Notes under the pieces: model-generated
The model's input: the letters and a program-made list of their open reading frames with translations, nothing else
The model's database searches: none
Told to the model about the DNA's origin: nothing
Made by a program: the position numbers and the translations under genes
In this document: piece by piece, positions 57,154 through 64,000 of the stretch
Layout: the number at the start of each line of letters is the position of its first letter
How positions within the stretch are numbered: the first letter of the stretch is position 1
Assembly (NCBI GenBank): GCA_025765615.1
Contig: JAIVFJ010000150.1
Span: forward strand, 98,523 to 162,522
Direction: 5' to 3'
Source: Zopfochytrium polystomum
Taxonomy: Eukaryota; Chytridiomycota; Chytridiomycetes; Chytridiales; Chytridiaceae
Length of the DNA: 64,000 bases

Positions 57154-57251
57154 GAACATTCTAGAACATTCCTTCATGGAACCTTCTGGAACCTTCTGGA
57201 ACCTTCTAGAACATTCCTTCATGGAACCTTGTGGAACCTTCTGGAACCTTC
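57154..57251 (+). promoter_or_regulatory. Heat-shock-element array in the Gypsy-1 U3
   Basis: The alternating pentamers nGAAn/nTTCn recognised by HSF trimers form three blocks. 57154-57171 has four perfect units, 57179-57216 has eight perfect units, and 57224-57251 has six units with one mismatch (TTG). Within each block the 2-base spacing is exact. The array lies about 110 bases upstream of the TATA box. The same array is in the 3' LTR at 59922-60019. Confidence 0.75.
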
Positions 57252-57360
57252 TTTGCTTTCCTGACTTGTCTTGTTGTCATTGGTATCATTGGTATCATTG
57301 TATTACTAATTGCTCTTTCTGGAACTTTCTTTGAGTCTTGACAAGGAAGACTCTCAAAAG

Positions 57361-57368
57361 GTATAAAA
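57361..57368 (+). promoter_or_regulatory. Gypsy-1 TATA box
   Basis: GTATAAAA followed by a G-rich stretch, downstream of the HSE array. The transcript start is expected about 30 bases later, near CCTGTCCCATCCC. Confidence 0.65.
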
Positions 57369-57517
57369 GGGGGATGGGGGACCTGTCCCATCCCTCAAGT
57401 GAATTATTGTTTCCAATACAATCATCACTCCTCTCAGTTCCTTGTCTGCCTTGTCCTGTCCTGCCCTGTTCCTGACATCATAATTCACTTCACCCTCTCC
57501 CACTACTCTCTGCCATC

Positions 57518-58441
57518 ATGTCTGACCCAAACAACACCTTCCCTGATGCAACTGCCTTCCAAGCCTTGATGGACCAATTACAAGCCCTCTCAAGACAGAC
57601 ACACCAACTTCAAGAACAAGTCCTTCACCAGCAGCACCAGCTTCAACAACAACTCCACCAACAAGAACATCAAGCTCTTCCCCTGCCTCAAGCCAACCAA
57701 GCAAGAGAGCCCAAGGTTCCCAGCCCTGACAAGTTCACTGGGCTGGCCAAAGACCTTAGGAACTTCATGGCCACTGTGGAGAATGTCATCCTTCTCCAAC
57801 CTTCAAGATTTCCCAGTGAGCAAGTCAAGGTTCTTTTCACAAGCACCCTCCTGTCTGGTCAAGCTCAATCATGGTACAGATCTCTCCCAAGCACACCCAC
57901 CACCCTGCAAGAGCTCTGGGAGGGGCTGGAAGCTACCTTTGGTGACCCCTACGCATCTTGGACAGCAAGATCCAAGCTCAAGCATATCAAGCAAGGAAAG
58001 CAATCTTGTGTGGCCTACACCAACCAATTCAAGCAACTAGCCAGAGACTCTGGATACAATGATGCAGCTCTGATGGAGCTGTACCATGATGGTCTCCATG
58101 AGTCTATCCAAGACATGCTCTCCCAGTCTCTGCACATCCCTGAGACCTTGGAAGAGTACATTCTCCTTGCCATCAAGATTGACAACAGACTCTACTCCAA
58201 GAGGCTGAAGCAAAGACAAGTAGGAACTACATCAGGACCTACCCCAGTTCCTCAAGCTCTTACAGTTCCTGAACCCATGCAAGTGGATGCAGTTGAGACA
58301 CTTCCTAAGGGTCCTCTGAGCCAAGAGGAGAAAGCAAGGAGGGCCCAGCAGGGACTGTGTTTTTACTGTGGCTCCAAGGAGCATGCTGTCAAGGACTGCC
58401 CAAGGAAGAAGCACCCAAACTCCCAGGTCCAGGCTCACTGA
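57518..58441 (+). CDS. Gypsy-1 Gag
   Basis: Intact, 307 codons. It has an N-terminal Gln-rich coiled coil (LQEQVLHQQHQLQQQLHQQE) and then the Ty3/gypsy capsid region (VKVLFTSTLLSGQAQSWYRS, then GLEATFGDP, YTNQFKQLARDSGYNDAALM). A CCHC zinc knuckle CFYCGSKEHAVKDC lies near the end. The capsid assembles the particle and the knuckle packages RNA. A CCCAAAC heptamer in the correct phase lies 18 bases before the TGA, with a hairpin after it. Confidence 0.9.
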   Translation: MSDPNNTFPDATAFQALMDQLQALSRQTHQLQEQVLHQQHQLQQQLHQQEHQALPLPQANQAREPKVPSPDKFTGLAKDLRNFMATVENVILLQPSRFPSEQVKVLFTSTLLSGQAQSWYRSLPSTPTTLQELWEGLEATFGDPYASWTARSKLKHIKQGKQSCVAYTNQFKQLARDSGYNDAALMELYHDGLHESIQDMLSQSLHIPETLEEYILLAIKIDNRLYSKRLKQRQVGTTSGPTPVPQALTVPEPMQVDAVETLPKGPLSQEEKARRAQQGLCFYCGSKEHAVKDCPRKKHPNSQVQAH

Positions 58442-58459
58442 GGGGCAATTCCCTGGACC
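58414..58459 (+). promoter_or_regulatory. Programmed -1 ribosomal frameshift signal
   Basis: The heptamer CCCAAAC at 58414-58420 is in the X-XXY-YYZ phase for the gag codons CCA AAC. After 5 bases (58421-58425), GGTCCAGG (58426-58433) pairs perfectly with CCTGGACC (58452-58459) around an 18-base loop. Slipping back one base leads into the pol-like frame (LPGPGSLRGNS), which is open to 59892. Heptamer, spacer and stem all match known -1 frameshift signals. Confidence 0.7.
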
Positions 58460-59892
58460 CTCCTCCAAGCTGCCCCTGTTTCATCACCACCACCAGCACC
58501 ACAAACACCTCAGATTCCAAGCCCCACCAGCTCACCATGGATGTCAAGATTCAACTCTCACCCAAGTCAACCATCACAACCAAGGCCCTTATAGACTCTG
58601 GATCATCCTGCAACATCATTGATGCCACCCTTGCCAAGTCTTGTGCCATTCCTACGATCAAGAAATCCACACCCCTCAAGGTCCACTTTGCCAATCATGC
58701 TCTGTTCAAGGAAATCAGCCATGAAACCAAGCTAAACCTCCACATCCAAGACTTTCCACCATCCATGGTCAATCTGGAAGTATTGGATCTTGGCTCACCC
58801 ACATTCTCTGTCATCCTGGGATTACCATGGCTGCAAGCCCAGAACCCTGCCATTGATTGGGTCACTGGTCAAGTCCAACCTCCACCAATCGGAACAGTCA
58901 CCCAAAACTCAAGTCAAGCCCCCAAGTCTCATGCTCTCAAGCCCTTGATTCAAGATTCACAGCCAGCCAAGACTCAAGTTCCACAGTTCACAGTTCACAG
59001 TCAAGATTCCAGCACAGCTCATAGAGCTCACAGTCATGGCCAAGTCTGTAGTTCACAGAACCCACAGTCAAAGCTTCAAGTACCACAGTTCACAGTCCAA
59101 ATTCAAGATTCAAGCTCCACAGCTCACAGTCTTTGCCAAGAACAGAACCCTCAGTCAAAGATTCAAGAATCACAGTTCCCAGTCAACAATTCAAGCCCCA
59201 CTGCTGATGAGCACAGAAGGACAGACCTTGCACCTGAAGGGGGAGATGGTTTCACCCCACCACCCAAGACACACCTTTCACTGCTTCCTGACAGTGTGTG
59301 GGCCCATGCTATTTCCAAGGACCCCAAGCCTCACAAGATTCAAATCAGCCAAGAAGAGGAAAAACTTGAGATACTCAAGACAAGGCATGATGCAGCAACA
59401 GCTGGACACCCAGGAGAGCACAAGACATATGAGCTTGTTTCCAGAGACTTTTACTGGCCAGGCATGAGGAAGAACTTGCAGTCCAAAAGACCAAGTCCCA
59501 AGCTAGACAACCTCAAGTTGAGACCTTTCAAGATCTTGGAGCAAATCAATCCAGTCACCTTCAAGCTGGATCTCCCTGCATCCATGAAGATCCACCCAGT
59601 TTTCCATGTCAGCCTTTTGGAGAAGTTTGTGGCCAATTCCATTCCAGGCAGAGTTGTTCCTCCTCCTCCTTCAGTTGAGGTAGAAGGTGAAGAGGAATTT
59701 GAGGTTGAACAAATCTTAGATGCCAAGTGGTTTGGAAGGACACTCAAGTTCCTTGTTAAGTGGAAGGGTTACTCAGATGCTGACAACACCTGGGAACCTG
59801 AGTCAAACCTCACTCACTGCCAAGACCTTCTGCTCAAGTTCAAGACCAGGTACCCCACCAAGTTACAGAAGAGGCCTAAAAGGGGGAGATGA
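58420..59892 (+). CDS. Gypsy-1 reduced Pol: protease, integrase zinc finger, chromodomain
   Basis: This frame has no good ATG and is probably made by -1 frameshift from Gag. It contains the retropepsin TKALIDSGSSCNIIDATLAK with VILGLPWL further on (the ILG flap/dimer segment). A Gln/Ser-rich linker with repeats of the type QSKLQVPQFTVQ follows, then the integrase N-terminal H2C2-type end (HPGEHKTYELVSRDFYWPGM). This passes directly into the integrase C-terminal region (LRPFKILEQINPVTFKLDLP, IHPVFHVSLLEKF) and a chromodomain (VEQILDAKWFGRTLKFLVKW, then NTWEPESNL). RT, RNase H and the DDE integrase core are missing, yet the frame stays open, so the deletions are in frame. It can only move with enzymes from an autonomous relative. 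Confidence 0.85.
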   Translation, partial: LPGPGSLRGNSLDPPPSCPCFITTTSTTNTSDSKPHQLTMDVKIQLSPKSTITTKALIDSGSSCNIIDATLAKSCAIPTIKKSTPLKVHFANHALFKEISHETKLNLHIQDFPPSMVNLEVLDLGSPTFSVILGLPWLQAQNPAIDWVTGQVQPPPIGTVTQNSSQAPKSHALKPLIQDSQPAKTQVPQFTVHSQDSSTAHRAHSHGQVCSSQNPQSKLQVPQFTVQIQDSSSTAHSLCQEQNPQSKIQESQFPVNNSSPTADEHRRTDLAPEGGDGFTPPPKTHLSLLPDSVWAHAISKDPKPHKIQISQEEEKLEILKTRHDAATAGHPGEHKTYELVSRDFYWPGMRKNLQSKRPSPKLDNLKLRPFKILEQINPVTFKLDLPASMKIHPVFHVSLLEKFVANSIPGRVVPPPPSVEVEGEEEFEVEQILDAKWFGRTLKFLVKWKGYSDADNTWEPESNLTHCQDLLLKFKTRYPTKLQKRPKRGR

Positions 59893-60247
59893 TGTTATGA
59901 ATCACCCTCTGGAAACCTCTGGAACATTCTAGAACATTCCTTCATGGAACCTTCTGGAACCTTCTGGAACCTTCTAGAACATTCCTTCATGGAACCTTGT
60001 GGAACCTTCTGGAACCTTCTTTGCTTTCCTGACTTGTCTTGTTGTCATTGGTATCATTGGTATCATTGTATTACTAATTGCTCTTTCTGGAACTTTCTTT
60101 GAGTCTTGACAAGGAAGACTCTCAAAAGGTATAAAAGGGGGATGGGGGACCTGTCCCATCCCTCAAGTGAATTATTGTTTCCAATACAATCATCACTCCT
60201 CTCAGTTCCTTGTCTGCCTTGTCCTGTCCTGCCCTGTTCCTGACATC
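59893..60247 (+). repeat. Gypsy-1 3' LTR
   Basis: Same 355 bases as the 5' LTR by eye, with no difference found, including the HSE array and TATA box. Confidence 0.88.
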
Positions 60248-60930
60248 GATGTAGCCAAGTTTGCACACGTGTGTAGTGACTTGAGGACGAGAAAAACAGA
60301 CTTGTCACAGGGTTTGAAGCGAAAATTGAGTGACCAGATGGGCCAAAATGCAGATGCAGCTTAATATCCCACGAGGCCAAGGACGAATTTAGAGAATCAC
60401 TGAGTTGCCCCACGTAGATCAGCAGTTGCTGAATGCAGAGAAATTGGTTTTAAGCGATTTGGTTGGGTTTTGGCTGAGTTGTGAATGTGTGAAGTTGCAG
60501 GCAACGAATTTCGACGGATTTGAGTGCTAATTGAACAGTAAAAACGCGGACAGCTGTTATTCTGCAAGGAACCAGTCGAAGATCACGATATTTGGTGGGT
60601 AGATAGAGCAAAAGGAGCACTTTCAAATGGTGGTAAGCGATTCCTAAAGCGATTGAAAGAAGTTGCAAATGTAAACTCTCGAAATTCGACGTTATCAGGT
60701 GGCTGATGTTGTGGATGAGTGCTGTTACACGCTCTGCGACGCTGCTGCAGTGAAAAACGACCGTCAAAACGTCTTCCCCAGTGTTAAAAGTGGTGTAGAC
60801 GTGGTGGAATGGTGGGGGTACAAAAACTGAGCAAGTTGATAGTGTGATGGCGAGTGGCACTGCTTCTGTTTGCTTGTTCTGTGCGCTTTTCAAGTGTGTT
60901 GCTGTGTTCTGCACGTTGTTTATACTCCAG

Positions 60931-61240
60931 ATGATTGGGATGGGTCACAATTTTGTATGAAAGAAATGACTGCTGCTGATTGTGGATGGTAGTGAACTAC
61001 TCTGGTGGACTACTCTCTTGTGATGGTGAAGCTGAGATGGGAGACTGTTGTACAATGTATGCTGTTTGGCTTTATACAAAATTGTGACAAAGACCAGGTG
61101 ATAAAAAATGCACCTAATCCTCATCACAGTTGGTGCTCCCATGCACCACAGTGTGAGGTGTTGCTCCTGCACACTGCTTACTGCAAAAACCCAAAATCTT
61201 GCTCCTGCACACTGCTTACTGCAAAACCCAAAATCTAACA
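60931..61240 (-). repeat. LTR-E copy 3 (5' LTR of Copia-A3) with internal 38-bp duplication
   Basis: Same sequence as 33140-33411, but the segment GCTCCTGCACACTGCTTACT...AAAATCT is present twice in tandem (about 61161-61198 and 61201-61236). This accounts for 310 versus 272 bases. Confidence 0.8.
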
Positions 61241-61430
61241 GCCAGATGGCTACCGCAGTGATGGCAAAGTATGGCTACTGAAGAGAGCTGTTAATGGTAT
61301 CAAGCAAGCTGGCTGGTGTTGGTACCAAAAACTGATTGGCCACCTGAAGTCGAATGGATATCAGCAAAGCACAGCAGACCCCTGTATCCTCTTCCGTCAA
61401 GTGGATGGTGAAAGAATTTGCTATGGTGGC
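61241..61430 (+). pseudogene. Copia RT fragment, plus strand
   Basis: Reads DGYRSDGKVWLLKRAVNGIK then QAGWCWYQKLIGHLKSNGYQ and ADPCILFRQVDGERIC, the Copia RT segment just before the FVDD motif. It is cut at both ends by LTR-E (left) and LTR-D (right), so it is the target into which these elements came or a breakpoint relic. Confidence 0.75.
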
Positions 61431-62830
61431 TGATTGATGGGTTGGGCTGCTGTGGTGTACACTACTGAAGGTGGTGGTGGTGGGAGGTTGATCTTGGCTT
61501 CTGTCAGTCTTGTGTTTGTCTTTATACAAAACTGTTACAAGGACCATCACTTGCAAAATGCTGCAAGTCATCCTTGCAGAGCAGAAACTGGTCAAAGCTC
61601 CTGCACACTGCTTACACCAAAAGACCCAAAACTAACACTCCCCCCTAAGCTGTGGGCAGGAGCAAAGGCCGGCACGGAGGAAAACCTTAAGCCATAGTCA
61701 ACTTAAGGAAACCGTACACCGGAGAAAGAAGAATCACAAACAGGTATGACTGGCCATCAGATGGCAGAACAGAAAGGACAGACCACACTAACAAAAATGG
61801 ATGGGGGCACATATTGAACTTCAGAGGTAAAAGAAAATGAGTCAAAGTAATTAAAAAGAACAAAGAAGGAAATAGCTTCACAGATCAGAAAAAAAAATGA
61901 ATCAGAGATAAGAAAACCAATGCAACTCAGATGGTATTCACTGAGAATAGCTGAGAGAGATTTTGTCATATAGTCTGCAGGCTGTTCTCCTCCAGCAATC
62001 CATTCAAGCCGTAAAACCTTTTTTGTTCCACGAGTTCTCGAATGTAATGATCCTTTACCATGATATGCTTTGACCTATTGGTGTAAAGATCATTTGAGCT
62101 GAGGTTGATCACACCACTGTTGTCAGTGTACGTGACAATGACAAGAGGAGTTGGAGACAGAAGTTGAAGTGTTGAATAGATTTGGGATAGTGCCTTAAGT
62201 TCTTGTCCGAGTTCAGACAACATATTCAGCTTCCTGCGGTGACAGCATGACAGTGCTGCTCCAAACAGATGTCCAACTAAGAGCTGTTGCTCCAAATATC
62301 CAAATAGAATATAGTAGCCAAGCTGTGATTTCCCATCTGAGTGGACCCCTTGGGCAGCGTTGGAGTAACTGGCTATGTTGGGATCCTTGCTGAAGGCACC
62401 AGGATATGAAACTGCTGGGGCAAGGTCTGGTTGCGTGTGTGTTGCAAGGTAGTTGATGCCGTCATGGATTGCCTGGTACAGTCTCTCAGTTGCTTTGTTG
62501 ATCCTACGTGGGTGAAGATTGAAGATTGAGACTACTGGGAAGGGCGGTTTTGCAGTGCGGTTGTTGATAATGTTGGCGTGGCACTGAAGTAACTCCTTGA
62601 TATAGGCTTTCTAGTGTAAGAAGATTCCATTATGGTGATGTTCCATCTGCATATCGAGGATGGTTTTTGATTGCTCCCATTTTGCAGAGTTTGTAACAAG
62701 ATTAGGCAAGGCAATGGCAGAGGAAGTTTTGCCAGAATCACCAAAAAACGAAAATTGTAAACTTAGCTTGCAGTGTGGACAAAGAGGGATGCAGTGGTCT
62801 TCCAGAAGATCGTACCTTCCTGACAACTGT
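61431..62830 (-). pseudogene. Copia-D2: LTR-D piece plus RT end and RNase H
   Basis: Duplicate of 36832-38240. LTR-D lies at 61637-61431, then a 3' UTR, then RNase H pieces (ALSQIYSTLQLLSPTPLVIV, YTDNSGVINLSSNDLYTNRS, KHIMVKDHYIRELVEQK) and the RT end. More decayed than D1: the RNase H Ser/Thr-rich middle and the SYSDAAHG part are frameshifted or deleted (a deletion near 62378). Confidence 0.78.
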
Positions 62831-63389
62831 TTGATTTGGGTGGCTGTTTGTCTCGTGCGCTCAGTGTTGTGGTAATGAACTGTTCCATGCAGATTGGCAC
62901 ATAAAATATGCTGTTGAGGTATGTGTTGCTGATATCGACTGTGTCAGTGTCCCAGTTGATTCAGGCAACCATTTCAGTGAGTTAACAGGGACTATTGATT
63001 TGGACAAGAGTTGAGTGAGTATTCTGAATATAAATGCAATGACACTAAGTGGGGCCCTTAGCTACTAGCTGTGCATAAAAGTACTCAATGCTGCTGACTT
63101 CACAAAGTTTGACCTCAAAGGCTGTCTGCACATATACAAGGGTCTCGGCAAGGTGTGCTTGTCAAACACAGTTGGCCTGAATGTGTACACTTTGCAGAGT
63201 TGTCAGATGGTGGTGACAATTAACGTGGTTCTGATGGAATTTCGCCTGAAGGTAAGAAGTTTGTGGTGGATTCCAATTTTAAAGTGTTATGTTTGTTTTG
63301 TGGTTGTAGAGAATAGAATCTACTTGCGATGGTTTTAACTTAAGAAACTTTAGGGAAAATTAGTTCAGATTTGAGATAGCCTGCACACA
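62831..63389. other. Duplicated unassigned sequence right of Copia-D2
   Basis: Collinear with 38310-38880, with indels. No gene recognised. Confidence 0.5.
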
Positions 63390-63855
63390 AAAGAATGCAT
63401 GAGAGAAAACTCTGCACAGGTGAGCCTTCCGCACGATGCTGGTCTGGGCTCCCCCCAGTACCCTATGAGGCGAGGCGACCACTCCCCCATACACAGCTTG
63501 CCCTCAACACTTTCCCCCGCGTCTCGCCTGGGCACATCAGGAGAATAACTGTCTCCTGGTTGGTACTCCTTGCGGAATGGGCTCCCTGCTCAGGGCTCCA
63601 CCTCCTCTGACACAGGTCTGGGCCACACTAGCCTACAAGCTGGGACTTCGGTGTTCGTGGGCCTTCGGTTGATTTTACAATTGCTGGTCTGCCACATTCG
63701 GTCCGGCCTTCCACAGTCATGCCTATAGTGCTCCCAGTAAGGCCCACTGGGGGTGACGTTAATTGCAGTAGCACGGAATCCAACCCGTCGTGCCGTCACC
63801 CTCCAACACCAGAGCTGTACAACCGTTATCCGATTCACTTTCGCTGTGGATTACC
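63390..63855 (+). repeat. Dispersed repeat R1, copy 3
   Basis: Collinear with 38893-39305 and extending about 60 bases further in common with 51365-51500 (reverse). It contains GTACCCTATGAGG, CTGGGCACATCAGGAGAATA and CCCAGTAAGGCCCACTGG. Origin unknown; it may be the common 3' part of a non-coding element. Confidence 0.7.
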
Positions 63856-64000
63856 ATGGGTTGATACGTTTTACCAATTCCAGTTTGACTTCTTCCAAAT
63901 CTGATGCTGAAGTTGAATGCTGACTGAATGGAGGAAGTTGTTGTTTTCTGGAGTGACTCTGCTGTGGGGAATGGTTGATACTTTCGTCTGACTTTGTTGA
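63856..64000. other. Window end, nothing assigned
   Basis: 145 bases after repeat R1 with no recognisable coding or repeat signal. Confidence 0.4.

Larger units (their letters stand above)
57125..57479 (+). repeat. Gypsy-1 5' LTR
   Basis: Starts TGTTATGAATCACCC and ends at CTGACATC. It holds an HSE array (57154-57251), a TATA box (57361) and a pyrimidine-rich R/U5. Confidence 0.88.
57125..60247 (+). mobile_element. Gypsy-1: young non-autonomous chromovirus derivative
   Basis: Two LTRs of 355 bp (57125-57479 and 59893-60247) appear identical base for base when read side by side. A purine tract (AAAAGGGGGAGATGA) precedes the 3' LTR. Internal ORFs are open end to end: gag 57518-58441 and a pol-like ORF to 59892 in the -1 frame. 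The pol ORF keeps protease, the integrase H2C2 finger and a chromodomain but no RT, RNase H or integrase core. It interrupts the leader of Copia-A3. No clean target duplication is visible (left flank GTGAT, right flank GATGT). Confidence 0.88.
54521..61240 (-). mobile_element. Copia-A3: minus-strand Ty1/copia element, split by the Gypsy insertion
   Basis: Minus-strand order: LTR-E (61240 to 60931), leader (60930-60248 and 57124-56947), gag (56946), protease/pre-integrase and integrase up to 54521. There it is joined to element B gag. RT and RNase H are therefore absent. The Gypsy element at 57125-60247 sits in the leader. Confidence 0.8.

Noticed and set aside
58240..58380. Frameshift at GTTTTTA (58357-58365) in the zinc knuckle of Gypsy gag
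   Set aside because: It is not a canonical heptamer in phase and would remove the knuckle; CCCAAAC at 58414 with a hairpin fits far better.

Overview
The window is nuclear DNA of a flagellated eukaryote. A zoosporic (chytrid-like) fungus fits best, but that placement is inference. The evidence is short GT-AG introns in every conserved gene, a complete-looking nephrocystin-4 gene (a ciliary transition-zone protein absent from non-flagellated fungi), an RSC1/2-type bromodomain-BAH protein, and an abundance of Copia/Gypsy LTR retrotransposons, a Helitron relic and a Fanzor relic.

Region 1 (1-24182) is a compact, GC-rich host gene block with intergenic gaps of about 0.1-0.9 kb. From left to right it holds PIG-V (minus, cut by the left edge), an RSC1/2-like double-bromodomain/BAH protein, NPHP4, mitochondrial ribosomal protein uL13m, the NEDD8-conjugating enzyme UBC12 (minus), the retromer subunit VPS26, the pre-mRNA 3'-end endonuclease CPSF73, and an unrecognised secreted, probably GPI-anchored surface protein. 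A frameshifted GC-rich gene fragment lies at 23.9-24.2 kb. (GT)n, poly-A and poly-T tracts sit in introns and gaps.

Region 2 (24.8-40 kb) is mostly retroelements: a 4.0-kb Copia with 145-bp LTRs and a TGAGT target-site duplication; a rearranged minus-strand Copia (28.9-33.4 kb); a Helitron protein remnant (33.4-33.9 kb); and a gag-only Copia-type element (about 35.0-36.8 kb) truncated by another Copia 3' end (36.8-38.2 kb), followed by a dispersed repeat.

Region 3 (40.8-46.0 kb) is foreign to both. It has a tight cluster of intronless, slightly overlapping plus-strand ORFs (40844-43155), virus-like in layout, one of which resembles a uracil-DNA glycosylase with an altered active site. Next comes a very AT-rich stretch (about 43.7-46.0 kb) with a decayed Fanzor (eukaryotic TnpB-like RNA-guided nuclease) that ends abruptly against a Copia RNase H fragment.

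Region 4 (46-64 kb) is a nest of LTR elements: an LTR-B copy next to a Copia RNase H end, Copia family A in both orientations, a nearly complete gag-protease-only element B (51.4-54.5 kb), and a young Gypsy chromovirus derivative (57125-60247) inserted in the 5' UTR of a Copia A copy. The Gypsy element has apparently identical LTRs, an 18-unit heat-shock-element array in U3, a canonical -1 frameshift site with a hairpin between gag and pol, and a pol reduced to protease, integrase zinc finger and chromodomain. A segment of 36.8-39.3 kb recurs at 61.4-63.9 kb.

All calls come from reading the sequence and recalled family motifs. No search was run.
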